A stretch of 64,000 nt of DNA from Desulfarculaceae bacterium. Lineage in GTDB: Bacteria > Desulfobacterota > Desulfarculia > Desulfarculales > Desulfarculaceae. Each line of letters opens with the position of its first letter. Within the stretch, counting starts at the first letter, position 1. The stretch lies in the NCBI GenBank assembly GCA_021737145.1, contig JAIPEN010000012.1:62001-126000 (forward strand). Reading direction: 5' to 3'. A model generated the notes under the pieces. That model was not told the origin of the DNA. It made no database searches and saw only the letters and a list, made by a program, of their open reading frames with translations. The position numbers and the translations under genes are program-made. This document shows, in pieces, positions 10,450 to 18,359 of this stretch.

Positions 10450-11010
10450 CTACAACAAATCGCTGTCAGGGGCAAGAGATTGTCCCTGGTGCAGCCAATA
10501 AAAGGCCAAGGCGGCGATGACGATGCAGTGATCGATCTCCCCGCTGGCCACCATGCCCGGCAGCCGGGCGGCCTCCACCTGAAACACCTCGATGCTCTCC
10601 CCGGGATCCAGGTCCGGCTCGCCGGCCAGCTCCGCGTTCAGGGCCAAAAAGGTGTGGCAATAGTTGTCAAAAAGGGCGGGATTGGGATTGACCTTGCCCA
10701 AAAAGGTGAGCTCCGGCGCGGCATAGCCGGTCTCCTCCTTGAGTTCGCGGGCCGCGGCGCGCAGCGGCGTCTCGCCCGGGTCCACCAAACCGCCGGGGAT
10801 CTCCACGGCCCAGTCCTGGTTGCCGTGGCGCCACTGCTTGATCAGCACCACCCGGCCTTCCGGGGTCACGGGCACCACATTGACCCAATCCGGGGAGTGC
10901 AAGGTCACGAAGTCGCCGGTGTGGTTGCCCAGACGGCGGCGGCTGCGGGTCACGCTGAGCACCGGGTGGTCGAGCAGCAAGTTGGATTCGAGGATGTTCC
11001 AGCCGGACAT
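10450..11010 (-). CDS. Nudix hydrolase (ADP-ribose pyrophosphatase-like)
   Basis: A 186-residue protein with a complete Nudix box at about residues 74-96 (GLVDPGETP then RELKEETGY), matching GX5EX7REUXEEXGU. The preceding VVLIKQWRHGNQDWAVEIPGG is characteristic of ADP-ribose or NDP-sugar pyrophosphatases (NudF/AdpP type), which hydrolyse a nucleoside diphosphate linked to another moiety using Mg2+ held by the box glutamates. It sits between yggT and selA on the same strand with 48-bp and 30-bp gaps. Housecleaning of ADP-ribose is the usual role; the exact substrate is not proven by sequence. Confidence 0.88.
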   Translation of the reverse strand: MSGWNILESNLLLDHPVLSVTRSRRRLGNHTGDFVTLHSPDWVNVVPVTPEGRVVLIKQWRHGNQDWAVEIPGGLVDPGETPLRAAARELKEETGYAAPELTFLGKVNPNPALFDNYCHTFLALNAELAGEPDLDPGESIEVFQVEAARLPGMVASGEIDHCIVIAALAFYWLHQGQSLAPDSDLL

Positions 11011-11058
11011 GAAAAGGGCCTGCCTTTCGCGCGCCGGGCCTCCGCTCGGGGCTGGGCC

Positions 11059-11358
11059 TTAGCGCACGGCCATGGCGTTGCCGATGAGCACGCCCATTAG
11101 GCCGGAGATTACGACATTTTGGATAAAAATGATGGCCAGGATCAGGATAACGGGAGCGACGTCGAACCCACCGAAACTAGTGGGAATAATCCGCCGGATC
11201 CGCCAGAACACCGGCTCGGTGACCGCGAAGAGGAAGCGAACGATGGGGTTGTTGGGATCAGGGCGAACCCAGGTTATCACCGCCGCCGCGATGATGATCC
11301 ACATGTAGGCTCCCAGAATCCAACTGATGAATTGCAGGATTTTGACCATAAAAATCAT
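11059..11358 (-). CDS. YggT family integral membrane protein
   Basis: A 99-residue protein with two hydrophobic helices separated by a polar loop containing the YggT hallmark WVRPDPNNPIVRFLF and TEPVFWRIRRIIPT. YggT proteins sit in the inner membrane; roles in osmotic tolerance, division or protein assembly have been proposed for family members, but none is settled. The ATG at 11358 has GGGGA about seven bases upstream; an internal ATG three codons later is an alternative. It is the first gene of the minus-strand run leading to the Nudix gene and selA. Confidence 0.85.
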   Translation of the reverse strand: MIFMVKILQFISWILGAYMWIIIAAAVITWVRPDPNNPIVRFLFAVTEPVFWRIRRIIPTSFGGFDVAPVILILAIIFIQNVVISGLMGVLIGNAMAVR

Positions 11359-11403
11359 GGCGATTTCCCCAGAGTTGTTGTCAAGGCCACTTCAGATATT
11401 ATC

Positions 11404-11432
11404 TTTATACAAATCGTCCGGCCGCTGGGCAA
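11404..11432 (-). promoter_or_regulatory. Sigma70-type promoter upstream of yggT
   Basis: On the minus strand, TTGCCC (11432-11427) is followed after 17 bases by TATAAA (11409-11404), about 45 bp upstream of the yggT ATG. Four of six -35 positions and five of six -10 positions match consensus. It would drive yggT, the Nudix gene, selA and the TPR gene. Confidence 0.55.
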
Positions 11433-11503
11433 GGACCGGAGTAATCAGAGTATGCTCCCATAATTACTAGGGATGGTTGCATATTACAACGGCCCTACCC
11501 CTA

Positions 11504-11532
11504 TTGAGTTTGTAAATCTAACTTGTTATACT
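11504..11532 (+). promoter_or_regulatory. Sigma70-type promoter for the secreted TPR-like gene
   Basis: TTGAGT (11504-11509), a 17-base spacer and TATACT (11527-11532). The spacing is ideal and the local sequence is unusually AT-rich for this genome. It leaves a leader of about 80 nt before the ATG at 11621. Confidence 0.65.
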
Positions 11533-11620
11533 GTTTTCCGTTAAACCGAGCAACACATTCCCGCCCCATAATCCACCCGTGGAGAGGGTCGTGTGCGCAG
11601 GCGGGAGGGAGAAATCAACC

Positions 11621-12043
11621 ATGAAATACAAGAGACTGGCCATTGTGCTTGGCATGGTTGCCGCCCTGGCTCTGGGCTTGGCTCTGGCGGTCCCGGCCCA
11701 GGTTGCCAAACCTGGCGACTGTCAGAACAAGACGCTCTGCGCCGAGAAGATGCGCTTTGGCGAACAGGCCTTCGGGCGTGGCGACTACGCCTCGGCCAAG
11801 ACCTACTTCAAACAGGCGGTGCAGGCCGATCCCCTTTCGGCCCGGGCCTGGGCCTTTTATGACCTAACCATCATGTATGACGTGGCCCTGCAGGTGCAGA
11901 AGGCCGGTCAGGTGAAGGTCTCCGGCGCCCCGGTGCCCGGCAGCGCTCCGGCGGCTCCCGCCGGCGCGGCGGCCGCGCCTCCTCCGGCTCCCAAGAGCTC
12001 CTCCCCCCAACCAGTGTTGCAAATCCAGGACGAAGGATGTTAA
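11621..12043 (+). CDS. Secreted small protein with one TPR-like unit and Pro/Ala-rich tail
   Basis: A 140-residue protein. Residues 1 to about 25 form a clear Sec signal peptide ending near AVPAQ. Then come a short Cys-containing segment (GDCQNKTLCAEK), one helix-turn-helix unit reading like a TPR (GEQAFGRGDYASAKTYFKQA), and a Pro/Ala-rich, probably disordered tail ending in a lone Cys. The start is ATG 11621, preceded by GGGAGGGAG and followed at once by the signal peptide; an upstream in-frame GTG has no such support. It lies 115 bp before the rhodanese gene and may be co-transcribed with it. Function unknown; a periplasmic adaptor role is inference. Confidence 0.7.
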   Translation: MKYKRLAIVLGMVAALALGLALAVPAQVAKPGDCQNKTLCAEKMRFGEQAFGRGDYASAKTYFKQAVQADPLSARAWAFYDLTIMYDVALQVQKAGQVKVSGAPVPGSAPAAPAGAAAAPPPAPKSSSPQPVLQIQDEGC

Positions 12044-12158
12044 GCCCTGGCATAACCTGATATCCGTCTAGGACCATTGGCGGCCCTGGCAGAGCGCCGG
12101 GGCGGCCGTGTTGCATAACTAACCAAACCCAAGCGATATCTATACGGAGGTAGGCGAG

Positions 12159-12764
12159 ATGAAAAAATTGGTAGTCATCCTCATGGCCGTGGCTTTTGTG
12201 GCCACCATGGCCACCGCGGCCCTGGCCGGCAACCCCCTGAAGGCCAACGAGAAGGCCTTCCACAAAGAGGTGACCAGCTGGATTCCCAAGGACAAGCTCC
12301 GCACCACCACCCAACTGCACGCCAAGTGGCTGGAGGTTCTGGCCGGCAAGTCCAAGGCATACCTGCTGGACGTGCGCACCCATCCCGAGTTCGCCGCCTT
12401 CCACATCGAGGGCTCCAGCCACATCCACGCTGGCCACATGTACACCATCCCCAAGAAGATCAAGGATCCCAACGCGGAGATCTGGGTCTACTGCCGCACC
12501 CAGCACCGGGCCGGCTACGTGGCGGGCATGCTGTACAAGTACGGCTACAAGAACGTCTACTACGTTATCAAGGACGGCAAGGTTCCCGGCGGCGTGGTGG
12601 GTTGGGCCGCCATGGGTTACCCCTTCGTGAACTACTTCGCGGGTCAGTTCAAGATCACCCAGTACATGAAGCAGGGCTCCTGGTCCGAGCGTAACTGCGG
12701 CAACTACATCCGCGAGTTCGGCGGCCAGCGCGGCGAGATCTGCGGCAAGAAGACCCTCAAGTAA
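12159..12764 (+). CDS. Periplasmic rhodanese-domain protein
   Basis: A 201-residue protein with a signal peptide (residues 1-23, cleavage after ALA). A single rhodanese domain spans about residues 45-150: LLDVRTHPEFAAFHIEG, and the active-site loop CRTQHRAG at 112-119 with Cys112 as the sulfur-accepting residue. A C-terminal extension contains two further cysteines (NCGNY and EICGKK). Rhodaneses carry sulfane sulfur from thiosulfate or polysulfide; a periplasmic copy suits sulfur handling in a sulfur- or sulfate-metabolising anaerobe, which is inference. GGAGG lies eight bases before the ATG, and a strong hairpin terminator follows. Confidence 0.88.
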   Translation: MKKLVVILMAVAFVATMATAALAGNPLKANEKAFHKEVTSWIPKDKLRTTTQLHAKWLEVLAGKSKAYLLDVRTHPEFAAFHIEGSSHIHAGHMYTIPKKIKDPNAEIWVYCRTQHRAGYVAGMLYKYGYKNVYYVIKDGKVPGGVVGWAAMGYPFVNYFAGQFKITQYMKQGSWSERNCGNYIREFGGQRGEICGKKTLK

Positions 12765-12788
12765 AGATCGGCTGAATCTCAGCCCTCG

Positions 12789-12820
12789 AAGGGGGGGCCG
12801 CGCCAACGCGGCTCCCCCTT
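12789..12820 (+). terminator. Terminator after the rhodanese gene
   Basis: A 14-bp stem (AAGGGGGGGCCGCG with CGCGGCTCCCCCTT, one G-T pair) closed by a CCAA loop, followed by GTTATGTT. It starts 24 bp after the stop codon and separates the rhodanese from the glycerate kinase operon. Confidence 0.7.
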
Positions 12821-12888
12821 GTTATGTTCAAACCTCCCGCCCCTTGTGGTAGCCTGTCCCTAAATTCCCAACCATGGAGAAGCGGCCC

Positions 12889-14229
12889 ATGCCCTCGCCC
12901 CAACTTAGACAAGACGCCAAAGAGATAATAGACACGGCCCTGGCCGCGGTGGACCCCTTCCGCGCGGTAAGCCAGTCCCTGCACCTGGAGGGCGACACCC
13001 TGACCATCGACGGCGAAGCCATGGACCTGAGCCGATTCGCCCGCATCATCGTGGTGGGGGCGGGCAAGGCCGGCGCGCCCATGGCCCAGGCGGTGGAGTC
13101 GGTGCTGGGAGACCGCGTCGGCGACGGCCGGGTGGTGGTAAAGGACGGCCACGGCGGGGAGACCAAGATCATCAACATCGACGAGGCCAGCCACCCGGTG
13201 CCCGATGCCCGGGGAGTGGAGGCCGGCCGCTCCATCGCCGCCCTGGTGGCCGAGCACGCCGCGCCCGACACCCTGTTCCTGTGCCTGTTGTCCGGCGGGG
13301 GCAGCGCCCTGCTGGTGGCCCCGGCCGAGGGCATCGCCCTGGCCGACAAGCAGGAGACCACCCGCCTGCTCCTGGCCTCGGGCGCGGACATCAGCGAGAT
13401 CAACGCCATCCGCAAGCACCTCAGCGAGCTCAAGGGCGGCAACCTGGCCCGCCTGGCCGCGCCGGGCAAGGTGATCAGCCTGATCATCAGCGACGTGGTG
13501 GGCGACCGCCTGGACGTCATCGCCTCGGGCCCCACGGTGGCCGACCTGAGCACCTGGGGCGACTGCCGCGACATTCTGAACCGCTACGGCATCTGGGACC
13601 AGGCGCCCGCGCCGGTGCGCCAGCGCATCGAGCAGGGCCTGGCCGGCGAGCTGCCCGACACCCTCAAGCCGGGCGACAGCGAGCTGGCCGGGGTGGCCAA
13701 CCTCATCGTGTCCTCCAACCGGGGGGCGGTGGAGCAGGCCGCGGCCAAGGCCCGCCAACTGGGCTACGCCTCCCTGGTCCTGGGCACCACCATCGAGGGC
13801 GAGACCTCGCCTGTGGCCCGCATGCACGCTGCTCTGGCCCGGGAGTGCCAGGCCAGCGGCCAGCCCGCCTCCCCGCCCTGCTGCCTGCTCAGCGGTGGCG
13901 AAACCACGGTGACCCTGGGCTCCGATCCGGGCAAGGGCGGCCGCAACATGGAGTTCGCCCTGGCCGCCGCCCTGGACCTGGACGGCCTGGAGGACGTGCT
14001 GGCTGTCAGCCTGGGCACCGACGGTACCGACGGCCCCACCGACGCGGCCGGGGCCTGGGCCGACGGCGAGAGCGTGGCCCGGGGCGCGGCCAAGGGGCTC
14101 AAGGCGCGGGACTTCCTTACCCGTCACGACGCCTACAATTTTTTCCAACCCCTGGATGACCTGATCATCACCGGCCCCACCCGCACCAACGTCATGGACC
14201 TCCGGCTCATGCTGGTGGCCGGGAAGTAG
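12889..14229 (+). CDS. Glycerate 2-kinase (GckA/MOFRL family)
   Basis: A 446-residue protein of the DUF4147/MOFRL family, which phosphorylates D-glycerate at O2 to give 2-phosphoglycerate. The N-terminal Rossmann-like domain shows VVGAGKAGAPMAQAVE, the central part has LSGGGSALLVAPAEGI and SDVVGDRLDVIASGPTV, and the C-terminal MOFRL domain has LSGGETTVT, GGRNMEFALA and GTDGTDGPTDAAGA. The start is taken at ATG 12889 with GGAG nine bases upstream; the in-frame ATG at 12874 has no SD. Two ABC ATPase genes follow 10 bp later, so uptake of a glycerate-related or unrelated substrate may be co-regulated. The assignment is firm at family level. Confidence 0.9.
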   Translation: MPSPQLRQDAKEIIDTALAAVDPFRAVSQSLHLEGDTLTIDGEAMDLSRFARIIVVGAGKAGAPMAQAVESVLGDRVGDGRVVVKDGHGGETKIINIDEASHPVPDARGVEAGRSIAALVAEHAAPDTLFLCLLSGGGSALLVAPAEGIALADKQETTRLLLASGADISEINAIRKHLSELKGGNLARLAAPGKVISLIISDVVGDRLDVIASGPTVADLSTWGDCRDILNRYGIWDQAPAPVRQRIEQGLAGELPDTLKPGDSELAGVANLIVSSNRGAVEQAAAKARQLGYASLVLGTTIEGETSPVARMHAALARECQASGQPASPPCCLLSGGETTVTLGSDPGKGGRNMEFALAAALDLDGLEDVLAVSLGTDGTDGPTDAAGAWADGESVARGAAKGLKARDFLTRHDAYNFFQPLDDLIITGPTRTNVMDLRLMLVAGK

Positions 14230-14239
14230 CGGAGCCGTC

Positions 14240-15241
14240 TTGGGCGATCCCCTGCTGAGCATAGACGGCCTGAGCACGGTCTTCGACTCCGAGGACGGCC
14301 CCATCGTGGCGGTGGACGGCCTGAGCCTGGCCGTGGCCCCCGGGGAGATCGCGGGCCTGGTGGGCGAGAGCGGCTGCGGCAAATCGCTCACCGCGCTCAG
14401 CGTGATGGGCCTTTTGCCCCCGCACGGCCGGGTGGCGGCCGGCCGCATCCTGTTCGAGGGAACCGACCTGCTCACCCTGTCCTCCAAGCGCATGCGCGCC
14501 CTTCGGGGCGAGGACATCTCCATGATCTTTCAGGAGCCCATGACCTCGCTCAATCCGGTGTTCACCGTGGGCCGCCAGATCGCAGAGGAGATTGTCACCT
14601 ACAGGGAAGGCTCCCGCGCCGAGGCCTGGCAGCGGGCCATAGCCATGCTGGACAAGGTGGGCATTCCCGAGCCAAAGGCCCGGGCCAAGGCCTACCCCCA
14701 CCAGCTCAGCGGAGGCATGCGCCAGCGGGTGATGATCGCCATGGCCCTGGCCCTGGACCCCAAGCTCTTGATAGCCGACGAGCCCACCACCGCCCTGGAC
14801 GTGACCATTCAGGCCCAAATATTGGAGCTGATGCGCCATCTGCAATCCGAGACCGGCGCGGCGGTGCTGCTGATCACCCACAACCTGGCCGTGGTGGCCC
14901 AGACCTGCTCGCGGGTGATGGTCATGTACACCGGCCGTTTGGTGGAAGACGCGGCAGTGGACGAGCTCTTCGACCACCCCCTGCACCCCTACACCCAGGG
15001 GCTTTTGGCCTGCCTGCCCGCCCGCGCCCCCCGGCCGGGCCAAAAGCTGCCCACCATCGGCGGCATCGTGCCCGCCCTGGGCCATCTGCCCCGGGGCTGC
15101 GCCTTTTCCGACCGCTGCCCCCAGGCCTTCGAGCCCTGCCGCCAGGCCGAGCCCGCCCTGGTGGAGGTGGAGCCCGGCCATTCGGTGCGCTGCTATTTGC
15201 ACCACGACCAGGCCCGGCCGGAGCGGAGGATCGCGGCATGA
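14240..15241 (+). CDS. Dpp/Opp-type ABC transporter ATPase (DppD-like)
   Basis: A 333-residue peptide/nickel-family ATP-binding subunit. It shows Walker A GESGCGKS, the Q-loop [12 protein letters not shown], signature [15 protein letters not shown], Walker [14 protein letters not shown], the switch-region histidine in [12 protein letters not shown], and the C-terminal oligopeptide extension with cysteines ([15 protein letters not shown]) that in relatives can carry an Fe-S cluster. The TTG start at 14240 has GGAG five bases upstream. It overlaps the DppF-like gene by ATGA. No permease or binding-protein gene is adjacent, so partners must be encoded elsewhere. The substrate could be peptides, nickel or another small solute. 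Confidence 0.9.
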   Translation: MGDPLLSIDGLSTVFDSEDGPIVAVDGLSLAVAPGEIAGLVGESGCGKSLTALSVMGLLPPHGRVAAGRILFEGTDLLTLSSKRMRALRGEDISMIFQEPMTSLNPVFTVGRQIAEEIVTYREGSRAEAWQRAIAMLDKVGIPEPKARAKAYPHQLSGGMRQRVMIAMALALDPKLLIADEPTTALDVTIQAQILELMRHLQSETGAAVLLITHNLAVVAQTCSRVMVMYTGRLVEDAAVDELFDHPLHPYTQGLLACLPARAPRPGQKLPTIGGIVPALGHLPRGCAFSDRCPQAFEPCRQAEPALVEVEPGHSVRCYLHHDQARPERRIAA

Positions 15242-16206
15242 GCCAAGGCGCGGAGCTGCTGGCCCTGGACGGCCTGAGCAAGCACTTCCGGGTGGGGGCC
15301 GGCTTCATGGGCAGCAAGCGCCAGACCGTGCACGCGGTGGACGGGGTGAGCCTGGAAGTGAATGAACACGAGGTGCTGGGCCTGGTGGGCGAAAGCGGCT
15401 GCGGCAAGTCCACCCTGGGCCGGCTGGCCCTGGGCCTGATCAAGCCCACCGCCGGCCGGGTGCTTTTTGAGGGCAGCGACGTCACCTCCCTGGACCGGGC
15501 CGGCTGGAAGGAGCTGCGCCGCCAGATGCAGGTGGTGTTCCAGGACCCGGCCACCTCCCTGAACCCGCGCCTCAACGTGGGCTCCATCCTGGCCGAGCCC
15601 CTGGTGATCCACGGCATGCCCAAGGCCGAGGCCCGGGCCAAGGTGGGCCCCCTGCTGGCCGAGGTGGGGCTCAGGCCCGAGCACGCCCGGCGCTACCCCC
15701 ACCAGTTCAGCGGGGGCCAGCGCCAGCGCATCGGCATTGCCCGGGCCCTGGCCCTGCGGCCCCGCCTGGTGGTGGCCGACGAGCCGGTGAGCGCCCTGGA
15801 CGTGTCCATCCAGGCCCAGGTCTTGAATCTGTTGATGGAGCTAAAGAAGAACTTCGGGCTCACCTACATCTTCGTGGCCCACGACCTGTCAGTGGTGCGC
15901 CACGTGTCCGACCGGGTGGCGGTGATGTATCTGGGCAAGGTGGTGGAGCTGGCCCCGGCCCAGGTGTTCGACGCGCCGCCGCGCCATCCCTACACCGAGG
16001 CCCTGCTGGCTGCCGCGCCGGTGGCCGATCCCCACCGGGCCATGCAGCCGCCCCCGGTCAAGGGCGACGTGGCCAGCCCGGTGAACCCGCCCTCCGGCTG
16101 CCGCTTCCGCACCCGCTGCCCCGAGGCCCGGGAAATCTGCGCCGCCGAGGAGCCCCCTCTCAAGGAGATCGGCCCTTCCCACCGCTGCGCCTGCCACTTC
16201 AGATAA
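15238..16206 (+). CDS. Dpp/Opp-type ABC transporter ATPase (DppF-like)
   Basis: A 322-residue second ATPase of a heterodimeric peptide-type importer. Walker [11 protein letters not shown]-loop VFQDPATSLNPRL, signature FSGGQRQRIGIARAL, Walker B LVVADEPVSALDVS and FVAHDLSVVRHVSDRVAVM are all present. The C-terminal oligo_HPY extension carries CRFRTRCPEAREIC. The ATG overlaps the DppD-like stop (ATGA), with GGAGG eight bases upstream. It is the last gene of the glycerate kinase operon, followed by an inverted repeat that probably terminates both this operon and the convergent pan operon. Confidence 0.9.
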   Translation: MSQGAELLALDGLSKHFRVGAGFMGSKRQTVHAVDGVSLEVNEHEVLGLVGESGCGKSTLGRLALGLIKPTAGRVLFEGSDVTSLDRAGWKELRRQMQVVFQDPATSLNPRLNVGSILAEPLVIHGMPKAEARAKVGPLLAEVGLRPEHARRYPHQFSGGQRQRIGIARALALRPRLVVADEPVSALDVSIQAQVLNLLMELKKNFGLTYIFVAHDLSVVRHVSDRVAVMYLGKVVELAPAQVFDAPPRHPYTEALLAAAPVADPHRAMQPPPVKGDVASPVNPPSGCRFRTRCPEAREICAAEEPPLKEIGPSHRCACHFR

Positions 16207-16226
16207 TTCGCTTTTTGCGCGGGAGT

Positions 16227-16270
16227 GGGGCCGGCAACGCCGCGCGGCAGTGGCTGGCGCAGCCGGCCCC
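16227..16270. terminator. Inverted repeat between convergent dppF-like and panE genes
   Basis: GGGGCCGGC (16227-16235) and GCCGGCCCC (16262-16270) are perfect 9-bp complementary arms around a 26-nt GC-rich loop that could itself fold. It lies between two convergent stops (16206 and 16276). No long T tract is seen on either side, so its strength as a terminator is uncertain. Confidence 0.45.
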
Positions 16271-16275
16271 GCTGA

Positions 16276-17199
16276 TTATTGATCCAGGTAGCCGGCCTCT
16301 CGGGCCTGCACCAGTTGGGTCAGGGTCTGGTTGACCGGGGTGGGCACTCCCACCTGCTCCCCTTGGCGCACCACCGCGCCGTTGATGTAGGACACCTCGG
16401 TGCGCCGCGAGGCCCGGATGTCCTGCAGCATGGAGGAGATGTTGGCCTCGGTGCGGTGGGCCACCTCCTGCACCGCGCGGAGCATGTCCTGGTGCAGGAA
16501 CTTGACCCCCATGGCCTGGCCCACGCTCACCGCCTCGGCCACGGCCGCGGCCATGACCTTGCCCGCGGGCGGCAGCTCCAGCAGGCGGCCGTTGGGCACC
16601 TCCAGGATGGCGGTCAGGGAGTTGATGCCCACGTTGATCACCAGCTTGGTCCAGATGAGGTTCTGCACCCCTTCCACGCCCTTGGTGTCGAAACCGGCCG
16701 CGATGAGCAGGTCCACCACCTCCTGGCAGAAGGCGTCCACCGGCCCCTGGGCCGGGCCGATGTGGGTCTGGCCCCGTCCGGCGTGGCGGGCGTGGCCCGG
16801 GCGCAGAAGAGTGGCCCCCTCGCTGGTGATGCCGCCCAAAACCCTGGCCGGGCCCAAAGCCTCCACCAGGGTCTCCACGTTCTCGGCCCCGTTTTGCAGG
16901 GTCAGGGCGCGGGCGGTCTGGGCCAGGTGGGCCCGCAGGGTGCGGGCCACCTCCTGGGTGTGATAGGCCTTGGTGCAAACGACGGCCAGGTCCACCCCGC
17001 CCAGGGCGGCGGGATCGGCCGTGACTTGGATGGCCAGGCGCTCCGAGCCCTCGGGATGGTCCAGGGCCACCTGGTTCTCATTGATCTGGGCGGCCCGCTC
17101 GGCGCGGTAGTCCAAAAGGACCACATCGCTTCCGGCCTGCTTGAGGCGCGCGGCCAGCATCAGGCCCATGGCGCCGGGCCCTATGACGGCTATTTTCAT
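16276..17199 (-). CDS. panE: 2-dehydropantoate 2-reductase (ketopantoate reductase)
   Basis: A 307-residue NADPH-dependent enzyme reducing ketopantoate to pantoate for pantothenate/CoA synthesis. The N-terminus has the Rossmann motif GPGAMGLMLAARL. VVCTKAYHT, LQNGAENVE and NLIWTKLVINVGINSLTAI (with the catalytic lysine) mark the family, and TEVSYINGAVV carries the C-terminal glutamate/asparagine region. The ATG follows GAGGG and lies nine bases after the panB stop, so panB and panE are co-transcribed. This gives the last two steps to pantoate in one operon. Confidence 0.92.
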   Translation of the reverse strand: MKIAVIGPGAMGLMLAARLKQAGSDVVLLDYRAERAAQINENQVALDHPEGSERLAIQVTADPAALGGVDLAVVCTKAYHTQEVARTLRAHLAQTARALTLQNGAENVETLVEALGPARVLGGITSEGATLLRPGHARHAGRGQTHIGPAQGPVDAFCQEVVDLLIAAGFDTKGVEGVQNLIWTKLVINVGINSLTAILEVPNGRLLELPPAGKVMAAAVAEAVSVGQAMGVKFLHQDMLRAVQEVAHRTEANISSMLQDIRASRRTEVSYINGAVVRQGEQVGVPTPVNQTLTQLVQAREAGYLDQ

Positions 17200-17208
17200 G
17201 GCATCCCT

Positions 17209-18048
17209 CTACAGCTTGAGCTGATCCACCACCGCCTGGTCCATGGCAAAGCCGTGCTCCTCGGCGGGGAAGGCTTCGGAGCCCACCTCTTCCACGTAGG
17301 AGGAGATGGCCTGTTCCAATTGGGGGAAGAGGTTCACGTACTGCTTGGCCATCTTGGGGGGGGTGCGCTCGGCCAGGCCGATGAGGTCGTGCACCACCAG
17401 CACCTGGCCGTCGCAGTCCGGCCCGGCCCCGATGCCGATGGTCACCATGGGGGTGTTGGCGGTGATGGCCGCGGCCAGGGGCGAGGGGATGCACTCGAAC
17501 ACGATAAGGCTGGCTCCGGCCTCGGCCAGGGCGCCCGCGTCGTCGATGAGCTTCTGGGCCCCGGCCAGGTCCTTGCCCTGCACCTTGTAGCCGCCCAACT
17601 GGGCCACGCTCTGGGGAGTCAGTCCGATATGGGCGCAGACCGGGATGCCCGCGTCCACGATGGCCTTGACCGTGGGGGCCATCTCGGTGCCGCCCTCCAG
17701 CTTCACGCAGTCGCAGCCGCCCTCTTTCAGGAAACGCCCGGCGTTCATGACCGCCTGCTCCAGGCTCACCTGGTAGGACATGAAGGGCATGTCTCCGATA
17801 AGCAGGGGATAGGTGAGACCCCGGCGCACCGCCTTTACGTGGTGCAGCATCTCGTCCATGGTCACCGGCACGGTGGACTCGTAGCCCAAAACCACGTTGC
17901 CCAGGCTGTCGCCCACCAGCACCGAGTCCACCCCGGCCCGGTCCATGGCCCTGGCGGTGGGGTAGTCGTAGGCGGTGAGCATGGTCACCTTTTGGCCGTT
18001 TTTCTTTTTGGCGATCAGGTCGGGGATGGTGATCTTCTTGCGGTCCAT
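17209..18048 (-). CDS. panB: 3-methyl-2-oxobutanoate hydroxymethyltransferase
   Basis: A 279-residue TIM-barrel enzyme transferring a hydroxymethyl group from 5,10-methylene-THF to 2-oxoisovalerate, giving ketopantoate. Diagnostic stretches are VTMLTAYDYPTARAMDRAG, VLVGDSLGNVVLGYEST with metal-binding Asp, GDMPFMSYQ, VKLEGG, CAHIGLTPQS and a C-terminal FPAEEHGF. The ATG follows TAGGAGAGG. It starts the panB-panE pair and is divergent from folD; both pathways share the methylene-THF pool. Confidence 0.95.
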   Translation of the reverse strand: MDRKKITIPDLIAKKKNGQKVTMLTAYDYPTARAMDRAGVDSVLVGDSLGNVVLGYESTVPVTMDEMLHHVKAVRRGLTYPLLIGDMPFMSYQVSLEQAVMNAGRFLKEGGCDCVKLEGGTEMAPTVKAIVDAGIPVCAHIGLTPQSVAQLGGYKVQGKDLAGAQKLIDDAGALAEAGASLIVFECIPSPLAAAITANTPMVTIGIGAGPDCDGQVLVVHDLIGLAERTPPKMAKQYVNLFPQLEQAISSYVEEVGSEAFPAEEHGFAMDQAVVDQLKL

Positions 18049-18359
18049 TGTCCTCTCCTAACAGGTGGTAGAAGCATTGGATTAAAGGCTCCGTCCCCGT
18101 CCGGCTTTGGCGGCCGTCTGTGTCCCGAAGGATCCCAGCGGCCTGGCCGCGCGCGGGGTGGCATTCGCCCCCATTAGGTATCGGACCTGCCCCCCTATGT
18201 CAAGCGCGCTCAGGGGGCCCAGGTCCAGAAAAATATTGACAGCTTTGGCCCTCTGTGATGTGTTGAGGGGCGCTGGCCCCCGGCCGGCAATACCGCAAAA
18301 TCAAACTAGTCTCTGCGACTTAAAACAGGATCAATACCGTTTCATGAAAGGAGTGGGCC
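18049..18359. other. Divergent intergenic region panB / folD (311 bp)
   Basis: No gene is seen. It must hold promoters for panB (minus) and folD (plus). TTGACA at 18236-18241 is a perfect -35 box, but the hexamer 17 bases later (TGTGTT) is a poor -10. An imperfect stem, GGACCTG-C6 at 18183-18195 with G5-CCCAGGTCC at 18213-18226, flanks the middle; it may be a transcription-control hairpin or a remnant terminator. The SD for folD (GAAAGGAG) lies seven to eight bases before the ATG. Confidence 0.4.

Noticed and set aside
16279-18177. Long plus-strand open frame over panE and panB
   Set aside because: It lies opposite two well-recognised pantothenate genes and runs through both stops and starts; no domain is visible in it.
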